This document shows positions 29,711 through 43,400 of a stretch of 64,000 bases of DNA, in pieces; positions within the stretch are counted from its first letter, which is position 1, and each line of letters starts with the position of its first letter. This stretch comes from Lotus japonicus. Its lineage: Eukaryota > Streptophyta > Magnoliopsida > Fabales > Fabaceae. Location of the stretch: contig NC_080046.1 of assembly GCF_012489685.1 (NCBI RefSeq), forward strand, positions 23,453,038-23,517,037, in the 5' to 3' direction. The position numbers and the translations under genes are program-made. The notes below the pieces were generated by a model. It was not told the DNA's origin, made no database searches, and saw only the letters and a list, made by a program, of their open reading frames with translations.

Positions 29711-31484
29711 TGTAACACCCCGATTTCCAGGTGTCACTTTAATAACCAAAAATAAACTTTACGCGGAAAACAGGTAATTTTTTTTTTGATTGTTTCCTTT
29801 TAATAAAAGCAATAAATAAATAAAGACAAAGCCCAACAACTAAACTAACCGATAAACAACATATACAAAGGTACAACCTCTGCTGCACTATCCCGTCACG
29901 CGCACACGCAGTGACTCCAAGGTAGCGTGCCCGTAGGCGAATATATACAAACCAGAACTGTACGCAAAAGCATCAAATATACCACTATCCAAGAGAAAGT
30001 CGGCCTCAAAATGGCCTCAACCCAAGACCCCTATAGTCCGACAGACTCTCTGTGATCCTCAGCAAGAGAACCACACAAAAAGCCATATATCGGGAACCTA
30101 CCCGGTCCCAAAAGTAAGACGAATCAGAGCTATGACAGTGACAACCAACTCAAAAGACACTAACCACCCATAACCCACACTACTATTATCGACTCTCCCT
30201 CGATCAGCCATGAAGTCCGGGTCCTCGTCGAAAGCTTCAGTAATAGACATTTCGCTCCGGGTCTTTCCCGCACAACGAATCATCACGAACCGGCTGACAG
30301 ACGCCTGGCAGCAGGCCGACCGCCCAAACACAAACATACAAACAAAGCCATGGTGCTAGGGTCAACTTACAGAATACAATAGATATACAATCAACATGCG
30401 ATAAAGGGGGTATATATATATGTTGTATATATACATATAAGTTATGTATTGTATCAACTCCCTAATACAATTCAATCATCAAAACACATAACGATGTTTA
30501 TCAACATCAAATCATCAATATCTCAGCAGATATAGTTAGAGTGCATGATATGTCAATGCAACGTCAATTAAGAAGGTTCCGGAAGAAATAGGTTGGGCAC
30601 GATCGAGTCGGTCCTAGCACTAGCATTGTGCCGACCATAACCCTCGGGTGTCACTTACAACCTTGACATAGTCGGATCAGTCCTAACCCTGCGGGTCGAC
30701 TTTTCCCTCCAACGAATGCCCGAGTTACCCGAAGGCATGCTATACCCGAAGGTATATACTGTACCCGAAGGTATATAGATATACTATACCCGAAGGTATA
30801 TACTGTACCCGAAGGTATAAAGATATACTGTACCCGAAGGTATATACTGTACCCGAAGGTATATAGATATACTGTACCCGAAGGTATATAGATATACTGT
30901 ACCCGAAGGTATATACTGTACCCGAAGGTATATAGATTTACTGTACCCGAAGGTATATACTGTACCCGAAAAACTACTTTTTGCTGTGATGCTCAGACGA
31001 CAAAACTTCCAACAGAAGAAAGATTGGAAATGTCGAAACAAGTTTGGCATCGCGGATGGAATCTTCGTTAGAAGTCCCGAATAGAAAAAGTCTTCATCCT
31101 TCGCTCAAAACTAAGGTTTCGAAGCAAAGAAATTAGCGTCGGCGGACATCCGAAAAGTAAATACTATCGTGCGTACAGTCCAGAGTTCCGAAATGAAACG
31201 CTGGTCGATGGAAAAATAAAGAGAAACTTTAAATTTTCCAAGAGTTCGAAATCTCACTTAAAACGTTGCTTTAAGAGCGAAATAGCCTATTCTGGACATG
31301 CTCGCCATAAGGCAGGTGTGCAGACGACTCGCACTAGCTCCGAAAGAAACAACGCCACATTCCTCGAGCAATTCCTGAACTTTCTTCTTCATTAGTCTTT
31401 CTCAAATATCAAACTCCTGTCACGCTTACACTGATTCCACGCGTGAGTCGAAAATTAACTTGTTCCGAAAATCCGGGTCTTACA
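29711..31484 (-). repeat. LTR D, 1774 bp (3' LTR of D-E)
   Basis: TGTAACACCCCG...CCGGGTCTTACA. About half the length of LTRs B and C: a central block is replaced by an 11-copy CCTTCGGGTA array (30725-30968) that runs straight into CCCGAAAAACTAC. The TATA box found in B and C falls in the missing block. Holds a 79-aa LTR ORF at 30098-30337. Confidence 0.88.
30098..30337 (-). CDS. Small LTR ORF in copy D (79 aa)
   Basis: Same position and sequence class as the ORF at 344-586. Its C-terminal end differs because of a small length change. Function unknown, coding status unproven. Confidence 0.3.
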   Translation of the reverse strand: MFVFGRSACCQASVSRFVMIRCAGKTRSEMSITEAFDEDPDFMADRGRVDNSSVGYGWLVSFELVVTVIALIRLTFGTG

Positions 31485-32864
31485 ATACTCCCCTCCAAAA
31501 AGAAAGTTTCGTCCTCGAAACTCAGAGTTCTGAGAAAAGTCCGGAATACAGTTCCTTGATCTGGTCTTCCAATTCCCCTGTAGCATTGCCCGTGTCATTG
31601 TTCCTCATAACCTTTACTTAAGCAAGTTGTTTTCCTCTTAACTGTTTCACTCTTCTATCCCCACTGCTAACTGTCGGTGTCTCAAAAGACAAACCATCAT
31701 TCAACTTCATGTCGTCTGGCTCGATCACTTGCGTCGGATCTCTTCTTGAAATGATACCGGTTGGCATTCCGTGAAGTCGCACAATCTTAGCCACTTACTT
31801 CTTTACTTTCGGTCGTCCGAAATTCTTCTTAAACTCAGTGCCTCTCTGTCATCTCAAAATAGATACCCAGCTTGTCCTCGTGATCTTCACCTACAGTCCA
31901 AAACTCCACTTATCCGTTCGATAACTCCTAGATGAAATCTTGCGTTGGAATCTAATAGTCCATTAAAACACCTCCAACTTCGTAACTATCTTTACACACA
32001 CCAAGTAATCAAACTTCTACTTAGTCACTATTCGAATTAAAACTCGACTTATGTCCTTATTCCTTGTCCTTCACTAATCTTATCCCCCTTCAACATCAAT
32101 TTATCAACAACTTATAAGATAATCCTCCTCTTAATATCTAACAATCCGTTTTTACCGTCTTCTTCCTCGAAACTTCCCTCACTCAAACCTATTTACACTC
32201 ACTGAAATCCCTAACCCTTCGCACAAATCGAGACTTATCCTCTAGAAGATTACATCATAACTATACCTCAAGGGACTTAACTAGCCATTGACTCTTAAAC
32301 TCTACGAAACTCGTCAAAATATAACAACCTCAGATATTCGTCTTAATACTAACACCTTCCTTTTTGTGACTCAATCACCATCTCGTCAATCAACTTCTTA
32401 ATTTCTCAATCAAATTCTGACAAACTTCAAGTCCTACACACCTTAGACAGACATTCATAGATTTAAAACCTAAACCTTCACCAAGTTTGGTCCTCTAGTG
32501 ACCTTTAATCCTTCAATACTTCTTAAATGAATATCCGTTTCTTAAAAACTATAACTCCTTCACTTACCCAAACGACCTGACTAGTGGCGTCATGCTTTCA
32601 CATTCACAACTTATTATGCTAACATCATTCAAATCTTGTCACATGGTCATTATGTCCGCAACCTCATAATCAACATCAATCGATCACCAACCTTAACACT
32701 CCACACAACCCAGAATTCCTTTACTTCAAGATCTCTCTTATATTATACCTCAATGGTCTTAACCCGAAGCTCACCTTCAGGTCTTCAATCTTCTAAGATT
32801 CAACTCCTATTGTCACACCTACAACCATAAGATCTCCTATTCGTACGCGATTCTCGACTCTCAA
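31485..32864 (-). other. Non-coding 3' internal region of element D-E
   Basis: Begins with the polypurine tract (complement of ATACTCCCCTCCAAAAA, 31485-31501) and a hairpin pair (GTTTCG...CGAAAC). The rest is AT-rich with no frame. It is homologous to 36462-37880 and, in inverse, to about 49200-50568. Confidence 0.8.
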
Positions 32865-33249
32865 TGTAACACCCCGATTTCCAGGTGTCACTTTAGTAAC
32901 CAAAAGTAAACTTTACGCGGAAAACAGGTAATTTTTTTCGTTTGATTCCTTTTAAATCAAGCAATAGAGAAATAAAGACATAACCCCAACACTAACTAAC
33001 CAATATACAAATATATACACATGTACCACCTCAGCTGCACTCTCCCGTCACGCGCACTCGCAGTGACTCCAAAGTAGTGTGCCCGTAGGCAAATAGTTAC
33101 AGATCCAGATGTGTGAGTGAGAAAATCATAATTACAAACCACTAGGAGGAAGTCGGCCTCAAAATGGCCTAAGCAAAGACCCCTATGGTCCGACTGACTC
33201 ACTGTGATCCCTCAGTAAGAGAACCACACAAAAGCCATGCGTCGGGAAC

Positions 33250-33492
33250 CTACCCTGTCCCAAAATATGAATGACGAATCAGAGCTATTACAGTAACAAC
33301 TAACTCAAAAGGCTCTAACCACCCATAACCCACACTACTATCATCGACCCTCCCTCGAACAGTCATGAAGTCCGGGTCCTCGTCGAAAGCTTCAGTAATA
33401 GTCGTTCCGCTCCGGGTCTTTCCCGCACAACGAATCATCACGAACCGGCTGACGGACGCCTGGCAGCAGGCCGACCGCCCAAGCACAAACAT
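33250..33492 (-). CDS. Small LTR ORF in copy B (80 aa)
   Basis: Homologue of the ORF at 344-586, about 2.3 kb downstream of the LTR TATA box in element sense. An identical frame in LTR C is at 40834-41076. Differs from the A copy by several amino-acid changes, including the EM after GKTRS. Function unknown. Confidence 0.3.
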   Translation of the reverse strand: MFVLGRSACCQASVSRFVMIRCAGKTRSGTTITEAFDEDPDFMTVRGRVDDSSVGYGWLEPFELVVTVIALIRHSYFGTG

Positions 33493-35760
33493 ACAAACAA
33501 AGCCAAGGCGCTAGGGTCAACTTACAGAATACAATAGATATACAATCAACATGCGATAAAAGGGGTATATATATATATGTTGTATATATACATATAAGTT
33601 ATGCACTGCTTACCCTAAGGTTTATACATAGCATGTTATCAAATCTCTTACACAATTCAGTCATAATAAGATGCATTGTGTGCCAGTGCAAAATATGCTG
33701 ACACAAATCCGAATAACGTCACTCTGCTTGGCGACGGGACAGAACAACAACGTCACTCTGCTTGGCGACGGAACAAATCAACAACGTCACTCTGCTTGGC
33801 GACGGAACAAATCAACGACGTCACTCTGCTTGGCGACGGGACAAACCAACGGTATTGCCACTTATAGGCTGGGCACCTCGAGACGGTCGTAACACTGGCC
33901 TCGTGTTTAACCATTTCTGCTCGGGCGTCGCTTATCACCTTTGGCTATAGTCAAGACGATACAAACTCTACATGGTTTGACCATTTCTGCTTGCTATGCC
34001 GAACATCAACAGGCACGATGCAACTCTACATGGATGATCGTTACCTCCTGTTGTGCCAGATATAGTCAGGACCGATTCAACTCTGCATGGCTGATCGTTA
34101 CTTCCTGTTATACCGAAGTACTCTGCTTGGCACTTCATCGCGTATATGCACGTGTGCAATATGATTATCAAAACCAGAGTCAGTGTCGGTCAATACAACA
34201 CGACTTGGAGTTAGTGTCGGTCAATACAACACAACTCCCACCACAAAACCCACAAACAAAACCCAGAGTCTGTGCCGGTCAATACAACACGACTCGAACA
34301 ACACTACCAGGAGTACTAGAGTACTCGGTGACTTTCAATCATCACCATAGCTCACCTCAGTGGCTTTCCCCAATTCCAAACTCTCCAAACCCACAACATA
34401 AGTCGACTTTTCCCCGCCTTTCGTAAATATTTTCCCCTTCAGTTCTCCTATGCTTAAACGTTAATAAAAATTGTTTCAATTCGAATTAGCCAAGTTATGA
34501 GTTTATTTCTCAAAGTCTAAGTTTCCCAAGTCTTTAGATTTTCAAAGCTCTATCATTCTAAGTTTTCAAAGATCAACCACCCAAAATACATTTCCCGGGG
34601 AAAGTCTAAGAATTCCAACATATGGCTAAGTCTCAAACCCCACATTTGGACTTGCCTAGGGTTGTTCATCCAACCCGAAATATCAAAGATCACCAGATCA
34701 ATGAATCTCCACTCCGAAATTGCGTCAAAACGCTCAATCCAACAAAAGCACAACATCACAAGTATGGAAAAACATCATAACATCAACTCATCATCAAAAA
34801 CAACATCAGATAAAACATAAGTCGAATTTATCGACGCCTATCATGCAGTCATAGCTAATATATAGTAAGTTGCCCTAACCTCGAGCTGATCCAGCTTCGC
34901 AAATCAAATCTCCTTCACAGGAATGCCTTGAAACTTCCAAAGTTCCTTCAACTGAACCTCGGAGGAAAAACAAAGCAGAATCCACACAAAATCGATTAGT
35001 TCGATCGCAATACAATACATAAACGATAGACAAAGCATCAAAGCTTCAGAATACGACAAACGGGTACGAAAGGACAAGTTTTCGAAAACGAAAAACTCCC
35101 CCCCCCTTAGGAAAACCCCACGGCCATAAGGAGAAAAGGGCTTCGGCTCTTTTTCTTCGATCAAATCAGTTTACAAGGTAGTTTTAGGGTAAAACTAAGG
35201 CAAAGAAACTGTCAGAACAATTTTCGGACAATCGGGCCGAAATACGACTACGCAGGGGCATTTTGGTCCAAAATAAAGGCTCAAAACTTCAAAGTTATCA
35301 GTTCTGAAAACAAATTTGACAGCAACGATCCTCATGATATCCGTGACAACAAATCCTAAAGGCACGAAGTCAGATTAAGTCTTTTCGACAATAAAGTTTC
35401 GAAATGTGAGACAAAAAGAGTTTTGAGTCAATTTTTCAGATCCTGGACAACTGAATCGCAATCAGAGTTTACTGACAGAGGTTTTAGACTCAGGGGAACA
35501 TAAGGAACATAACCCAAGCGAGAAATCAGAGAAATCGGACAATTTTAGAAAAAGCTCAAAACTTAGAGCACAGAAACGACTTCAGAAACTCAGCAGAAAC
35601 AGAAATCAGAGGCAGGATTCATGATAGTTACCTCGATACCTAGAAGTAGGGACGAACTGCACGAAGATTGGTCAAGTTTTCGCGGAAATCCCCTCCCCCC
35701 TTGCTCCCCACGAAATCAGCCACAAATGGAAAGAAAATGAGAGGATTTTGCTTTTTCGCG

Positions 35761-35770
35761 CTATTTATAG
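35761..35770 (-). promoter_or_regulatory. LTR B TATA box
   Basis: CTATAAATAG about 690 bases from the element-sense LTR start. The identical site in LTR C is at 43345-43354, where it would drive the genomic RNA. Confidence 0.55.
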
Positions 35771-36461
35771 GCGGGTGAAATCGCGGGAAAATGAAAATTT
35801 CGCGATTCCGATTTTTGCAGCACGATCACCGTGGAATTCTAAGAGAGATTCTAGCGTCAGAATTCCAGAACTCAAAACAAATATCTAGGATTTGGGAAAT
35901 ACGATATCGAAAAACTCAAAAGCGGTGTCGGTTAATCTGCCCCGAAAAACTACTTTTTGCTGTGATGCTCAGACGACAAAACTTCCAACAGAAGAAAGAT
36001 TGGAAATGTCGAAACAAGTCTGACAACGCGGACGGAATCTTTGTTAGAAGTCCCGAATAGAAAAAGTCTTCATCCATTGCTCGAAAATAGGGTTTCGAAG
36101 CAAAGAAATTAGCGTCGGCGGACATCCGAAAAGTGAAACCTATCGTGCGTACAGTCCAGAGTTCCGAAATGAAACGCTGGTCGATGGAAAAATAAAGAGA
36201 ATCTTTAAATTTTCCCTGAGTTCGAAATCTCACTCAAAACGTTGCTTTAAGAGCGAAATAGCCTATTCTGGACACGCTCGCCCTAAGGCAAGTGTGCAGA
36301 CGACTCGCACTAACTCCGAAAACAACTACGCAACATTCCTCAAGAAATTCCTGAACTTTCTTCTTCATTAATCTTTCTCAAATGCCAAACTCCTGTCACG
36401 CTTACACTGATTCTACGTGTGAGTCGGAAACTTAACTTGTTCTGAAAATCCAGGTCTTACA

Positions 36462-38658
36462 ATACTCCCCTCCAAAAAGAAAGTTTCGTCCTCGAAACTC
36501 AGAGTTCTGAGAAAGTCCGGAATACAGTTCCTCGATCTTATCGTCCAATTCTCATGTAGTAGTGCCTGTGTCATTGTTCCTCATAATCTTTACTTAAGCA
36601 ATCTGCTTTCCCCTTAACTGTTTCACTCTTCTATCCCCACTGCTAACTATCGGCGTCTCAAAAGACAAAACATCATTCAACCTCATGTCGTCTGACTCGA
36701 TTACATGCGTCGGATCTCTGCTTGAAATGATATCGGTTGGCATTCCGTGCAGTCGCACCATCTTAGCCACTTACTTCTTTACTTTCGGTCGTCCGAAATT
36801 CTTCTTAAACTCGGTGCCTCTCTGTCATCTTAAGGTAAATACTCAACTCGTCCTCGTGATCTTCATCTACAGTCCAAAACTCCACTTGTCCGTTCGATAA
36901 CTCCTAGACGAATCCTCCCCCTTGGAAACCGCTAGTCCATTAAAACACCTCTAACTTCGTAACTATCATCACTCGCACAATGAAATCAATCTCCTACTTA
37001 GTCACCCTTCGAATTAAAAATCGACTTATGTCCTTATTTCTTGTCCTTCACTAATCTTATCCCCTTCAACATCAAGTTATCAACAACTTATAAGATAATC
37101 CTCTTCTTAATATCTAACAATCCATTATTATCGTCTTCTTCCTTAGAACTTCCCTCACTCAAACCTATTTACACTTACTGAAATCCCTAACACTTCGCAC
37201 AAATCGAGACTTATCCTCTAGAAGATTAAATCATAACTATACCTCAAGGGACTTAACTAGCCATTGACTCTTAAACTCTACGAAACTCGTCAAAATATAA
37301 CAACCTCAGATATTCGTCTTAATACTAACACCTTCCTTTTTGTGACTCAATCACCATCTCGTCATTCAACTTCTTAATTTCTCAATCAAATTCTGACAAA
37401 CTTCAAGTCCTACACACCTTAGACAGACATTCATAGATTTAAAACCTAAACCTTCACCAAGTTTGGTCCTCTAATGACCTTTAATTCTTCAATACTTCTT
37501 AAATGAATATCCGTTTCTTAAAACTATAACTCCTTCATTTACCCAAACGACCTGATAAGTGTCGTCATGCTTCCACACTCACCACCTGATCCTGATATCC
37601 ATAATCATAACTTATTATGCTAACATCATTCAAATCTTATCACATGTCATTATGTCCGCAACCTCATAATCAACATCAATCGATCACCGACCTTAACACT
37701 CCACACCACCCAGAATTCCTTTACTTCAGGATCTCTCTTATACTACACCTCAATGGTCTTAACCCGAAACTCACCTTCAGGTCTTCAATCTTCTAAGATT
37801 CAACTCCTATTGTCACACCTACAACCATAAGATCTCCTACTCGTACGTGATTCTCGGCTCTCAAGATTCAATCTTAACCCTAAGATTTCAATCCAACTTA
37901 GTAAATCTCACTTAGTAATCTCAGCATATTTCCTTGGAATCCATATCACCAACCTCAAGTATTCAACTTATGCTAAAACTTTCTTTCTCCAACTTAATCA
38001 TTAATTCAACACTTTTCAAGCGAAAATTCATCTCTTAAGACTATAATGTCTCCACATATTAATCCAACGCTTAGCAAAACTTATTCCTCGAACTCGACTA
38101 TAACAATCTAGTTCAGAGTTAATTCTTCTCAATCTCGCTACCATCAAACAATCATCTATAACCGGATATTAAATCCAACCTATCTAATCTCTAATAATCC
38201 CACGTCAGAAATCACATAACCTATGACTTCATAACTTCCGAGAAAATACTTAAAGATTTTCCAACATCAATTCTATTGGCTTAGTCTACCTCTACTTGGA
38301 GTAATCACACGAACTAACCAATCAATGTCTATACGAAAATCATCAACTTCCAAAGGTTCAAATCTTAATCTTGTACAATCAAATGCTTAACACGAACTTT
38401 CCTCCCAAATCCGACTAATCCTCAATCAATTCAAATTCATCTTACCCGTCCTTCTATCAAAGTCCATAACCAGCTGTGATTCCGAATATCACCCCCTCAA
38501 TATTAGGTTGATCAGGCCTAATACATCGAAGGTGGAAATTTAGAAAAACCCACTGGAACAGACAATGAGATCCTAACATCCAGTAACCACAATTATCCTG
38601 ATATCAAGTTCCTAACGATTCCGCTACGGAACCACACACCCTCAATCCATGTAAAAGA
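36462..38658 (-). other. Non-coding 3' internal region of element B-C
   Basis: AT-rich, no frame. Starts with the polypurine tract and hairpin motifs. Where RNase H and integrase would lie, nothing recognisable is seen. The stretch 36462-38640 is collinear with the pol-less relatives. Confidence 0.75.
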
Positions 38659-39327
38659 TTAATCCTTCCTCGTCAATTGAGTCAAAGGTCCAACAATCTT
38701 GGCAAATCCCTCAATGAAGCGTCTATAATATCCAGCTAAATCCACAGAACTTCTGATCTCTGTCACCATCTTCGGTTGCTCCCAAGCCAAAACAGTCTCC
38801 ACTTTCGCCGGATCCACAGCTATGCCCTCCTTCGAGATAGCATGGCCTAAGAAATTGACTTCCTCCAGCCAGAATTCACACTTGGAAGGGTTCTCATACA
38901 GCTTTTTCTCTCTCAACAATTGTAAAACTTGGCGCAAATGTCCTTCATGTTTATTCGCGTCCTTCGAATAGATCAATATGTCCTCAATAAACACCACCAC
39001 ACGCCGATCTAAGAACTCCTGAAAGATGCGGTTCATGTAATCCATGAAAACAGCAGGTACATTCGTCACTCCAAACGGCATCACTAGGTACTCGTAGTGT
39101 CCTTAACGTGTCCTGAAAGCAGTCTTCGGTATATCCTCAATCTTCACTCTGATCCGACGATAGCCTGACCTCAAATCTATCTTGGAAAATACGGTAGCCC
39201 CTCGTAGTTGGTCCATCAAATCATCTATCCTCGGCAACGGGTATCTGTTCTTGATCGTTGCCTTGTTCAATTGTCGATAATCCACCCACGATCTCGACCT
39301 TCCGTCCTTCTTCTTGACTAAAAGCAC
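38659..39327 (-). pseudogene. Gypsy reverse transcriptase fragment, inactive
   Basis: Two pieces of one RT domain in the same orientation. 39327-39103 carries [15 protein letters not shown] and [10 protein letters not shown]. 39084-38659 carries MPFGV, a palm motif and [10 protein letters not shown]. Between them a TAA replaces the Tyr codon of the usual RYGHYE motif (about 39102-39104). The catalytic pair reads FIEDIL instead of FIDDIL (38980-38985), so the first metal-binding Asp is Glu. There is no preceding protease and no following RNase H or integrase. The length matches only the fingers-palm-thumb part. Confidence 0.9.
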
Positions 39328-39656
39328 TGGCGCTCCCCATGGTGAAACACTCGGTCGAATGAATCCCTTTTGCCGAAAGATCCTCTAACGACTCCGCTTC
39401 AAAACTAAACGCCCTAAAATCCTACGATTCGTACCCATAAGGAATTTCCCTGAGATCCTAGCTTCCTTATCAACGCCTCGGTAAAACAACTCCCTAGCTC
39501 CGCGTGCTATTCTAGATCTCGTGTAACCTCTATAGTTAAATCACGAGCAACTTCGAATAAGGTCCTACTAGGGATAATAATCATAGGATCATAGTCTAAG
39601 TAGTAAATACAAGTTAGGCGCGTCACACTCGCTTGAATATAAAAGAGTAAGTTATT
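39328..39656. other. Non-coding interval between RT fragment and gag of B-C
   Basis: No frame of note. A protease domain expected here in a full element is absent. Parts match the pol-less relative around 44690-44880. Confidence 0.5.
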
Positions 39657-40446
39657 CTAGAATACGAGAACAGTTAAAATATTACCATCGTTCCCACGTT
39701 CTTCCTCGTTCGACTCCTCAACTCTTGCTCCTCCCTTGATATGAATCCTTTCCTCTGTAGTAAGTTGTTTTCCTTTCCCAACATTCCCTGATGATTCGCC
39801 CCTGAGTGCCTTGCAATCTTGGGAGAAATGTCCCGGTTGGTTGCAATTGAAGCATAGACTTTCTTTGATCTTGCAGTTCACAGCTAGATGCCCCTCTCGG
39901 TTACACTTGAAGCATCTCCGTCCAATCACTGAGCATTTGTTAGCAAAATGCCCAAACTTTCTGCAACGAGTAGATGTCACTCCTTTGTCACCAACTGGCT
40001 TCCCCCCCAGTATCAGCAGTCGTCGGTTTGTACTCTCTTGAGATAAGATTTCTTCCCTCGGAACGCTGATATGGTCCCCACTTATGGTAACTCTTCCTTC
40101 CGTTGTAGCCTTGGGAACCTGACCTCATTGGTCCCCCAGCTCCAGTTCGGTTCATTCCTCTTTGTTGATACATTGCTGTCGCCATCAGTCGTTGATGATG
40201 CTCACGTGTAGCCTCCGCCATCCGGTTAAGATCCACCATCCTATATCCCATCGAACGTCCGATTAGTACTAACCATACGGTAGCACTAGACAAACCACTC
40301 AATCCGATTGAGTAGTAACGCAAGCAATTAGAGCGAAAATCGCTCTGCAGACAATCAATTTTCACTCTTTGCAGAGTCAAACAACCTAGCACAGAAGACC
40401 TATTCCCCAAAGACTCCCAAAAGACTCGACTAAGCTCTGATACCAC
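39657..40446 (-). pseudogene. gag: Nucleocapsid-type gag of element B-C, frameshifted
   Basis: Starts right after the primer site; the first residues are leader sequence read through. The capsid domain present at 28679-29290 is absent. The conserved part begins near MNRTGAGGPMRSGSQ and leads to three closely spaced CCHC knuckles: TRCRKFGHFANKC, CFKCNREGHLAVNC and CFNCNQPGHFSQDC. The first knuckle has lost its first Cys compared with element D-E. The frame breaks near 39985 at a run of C (G in sense). RNA-binding may once have been its job; now a pseudogene. Confidence 0.85.
40434..40445 (-). other. Primer binding site of element B-C
   Basis: GCTCTGATACCA on the plus strand is the inverse complement of TGGTATCAGAGC, three bases from the LTR C edge. 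Confidence 0.9.
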
Positions 40447-40448
40447 AA

Positions 40449-43400
40449 TGTAACACCCCGATTTCCAGGTGTCACTTTAGTAACCAAAAGTAAACTTTAC
40501 GCGGAAAACAGGTAATTTTTTTCGTTTGATTCCTTTTAAATCAAGCAATAGAGAAATAAAGACATAACCCCAACACTAACTAACCAATATACAAATATAT
40601 ACACATGTACCACCTCAGCTGCACTCTCCCGTCACGCGCACTCGCAGTGACTCCAAAGTAGTGTGCCCGTAGGCAAATAGTTACAGATCCAGATGTGTGA
40701 GTGAGAAAATCATAATTACAAACCACTAGGAGGAAGTCGGCCTCAAAATGGCCTAAGCAAAGACCCCTATGGTCCGACTGACTCACTGTGATCCCTCAGT
40801 AAGAGAACCACACAAAAGCCATGCGTCGGGAACCTACCCTGTCCCAAAATATGAATGACGAATCAGAGCTATTACAGTAACAACTAACTCAAAAGGCTCT
40901 AACCACCCATAACCCACACTACTATCATCGACCCTCCCTCGAACAGTCATGAAGTCCGGGTCCTCGTCGAAAGCTTCAGTAATAGTCGTTCCGCTCCGGG
41001 TCTTTCCCGCACAACGAATCATCACGAACCGGCTGACGGACGCCTGGCAGCAGGCCGACCGCCCAAGCACAAACATACAAACAAAGCCAAGGCGCTAGGG
41101 TCAACTTACAGAATACAATAGATATACAATCAACATGCGATAAAAGGGGTATATATATATATGTTGTATATATACATATAAGTTATGCACTGCTTACCCT
41201 AAGGTTTATACATAGCATGTTATCAAATCTCTTACACAATTCAGTCATAATAAGATGCATTGTGTGCCAGTGCAAAATATGCTGACACAAATCCGAATAA
41301 CGTCACTCTGCTTGGCGACGGGACAGAACAACAACGTCACTCTGCTTGGCGACGGAACAAATCAACAACGTCACTCTGCTTGGCGACGGAACAAATCAAC
41401 GACGTCACTCTGCTTGGCGACGGGACAAACCAACGGTATTGCCACTTATAGGCTGGGCACCTCGAGACGGTCGTAACACTGGCCTCGTGTTTAACCATTT
41501 CTGCTCGGGCGTCGCTTATCACCTTTGGCTATAGTCAAGACGATACAAACTCTACATGGTTTGACCATTTCTGCTTGCTATGCCGAACATCAACAGGCAC
41601 GATGCAACTCTACATGGATGATCGTTACCTCCTGTTGTGCCAGATATAGTCAGGACCGATTCAACTCTGCATGGCTGATCGTTACTTCCTGTTATACCGA
41701 AGTACTCTGCTTGGCACTTCATCGCGTATATGCACGTGTGCAATATGATTATCAAAACCAGAGTCAGTGTCGGTCAATACAACACGACTTGGAGTTAGTG
41801 TCGGTCAATACAACACAACTCCCACCACAAAACCCACAAACAAAACCCAGAGTCTGTGCCGGTCAATACAACACGACTCGAACAACACTACCAGGAGTAC
41901 TAGAGTACTCGGTGACTTTCAATCATCACCATAGCTCACCTCAGTGGCTTTCCCCAATTCCAAACTCTCCAAACCCACAACATAAGTCGACTTTTCCCCG
42001 CCTTTCGTAAATATTTTCCCCTTCAGTTCTCCTATGCTTAAACGTTAATAAAAATTGTTTCAATTCGAATTAGCCAAGTTATGAGTTTATTTCTCAAAGT
42101 CTAAGTTTCCCAAGTCTTTAGATTTTCAAAGCTCTATCATTCTAAGTTTTCAAAGATCAACCACCCAAAATACATTTCCCGGGGAAAGTCTAAGAATTCC
42201 AACATATGGCTAAGTCTCAAACCCCACATTTGGACTTGCCTAGGGTTGTTCATCCAACCCGAAATATCAAAGATCACCAGATCAATGAATCTCCACTCCG
42301 AAATTGCGTCAAAACGCTCAATCCAACAAAAGCACAACATCACAAGTATGGAAAAACATCATAACATCAACTCATCATCAAAAACAACATCAGATAAAAC
42401 ATAAGTCGAATTTATCGACGCCTATCATGCAGTCATAGCTAATATATAGTAAGTTGCCCTAACCTCGAGCTGATCCAGCTTCGCAAATCAAATCTCCTTC
42501 ACAGGAATGCCTTGAAACTTCCAAAGTTCCTTCAACTGAACCTCGGAGGAAAAACAAAGCAGAATCCACACAAAATCGATTAGTTCGATCGCAATACAAT
42601 ACATAAACGATAGACAAAGCATCAAAGCTTCAGAATACGACAAACGGGTACGAAAGGACAAGTTTTCGAAAACGAAAAACTCCCCCCCCCTTAGGAAAAC
42701 CCCACGGCCATAAGGAGAAAAGGGCTTCGGCTCTTTTTCTTCGATCAAATCAGTTTACAAGGTAGTTTTAGGGTAAAACTAAGGCAAAGAAACTGTCAGA
42801 ACAATTTTCGGACAATCGGGCCGAAATACGACTACGCAGGGGCATTTTGGTCCAAAATAAAGGCTCAAAACTTCAAAGTTATCAGTTCTGAAAACAAATT
42901 TGACAGCAACGATCCTCATGATATCCGTGACAACAAATCCTAAAGGCACGAAGTCAGATTAAGTCTTTTCGACAATAAAGTTTCGAAATGTGAGACAAAA
43001 AGAGTTTTGAGTCAATTTTTCAGATCCTGGACAACTGAATCGCAATCAGAGTTTACTGACAGAGGTTTTAGACTCAGGGGAACATAAGGAACATAACCCA
43101 AGCGAGAAATCAGAGAAATCGGACAATTTTAGAAAAAGCTCAAAACTTAGAGCACAGAAACGACTTCAGAAACTCAGCAGAAACAGAAATCAGAGGCAGG
43201 ATTCATGATAGTTACCTCGATACCTAGAAGTAGGGACGAACTGCACGAAGATTGGTCAAGTTTTCGCGGAAATCCCCTCCCCCCTTGCTCCCCACGAAAT
43301 CAGCCACAAATGGAAAGAAAATGAGAGGATTTTGCTTTTTCGCGCTATTTATAGGCGGGTGAAATCGCGGGAAAATGAAAATTTCGCGATTCCGATTTTT

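Larger units (their letters stand above)
32865..36461 (-). repeat. LTR B, 3597 bp (3' LTR of B-C)
   Basis: TGTAACACCCCG...CAGGTCTTACA. TATA box CTATAAATAG at 35761-35770 (minus). Four tandem CTCTGCTTGGCGACGG-type units of about 34 bp at 33716-33850, and TGTCGGTCAATACAACAC units near 34185-34290. Lacks the CCTTCGGGTA array of D, E and F. Confidence 0.93.

Noticed and set aside
30784..31050. Minus-strand ORF rich in YTFGYS/YIPSGT repeats, and its counterpart at 46560-46942
   Set aside because: Same minisatellite read through in LTRs D and E, not a protein.
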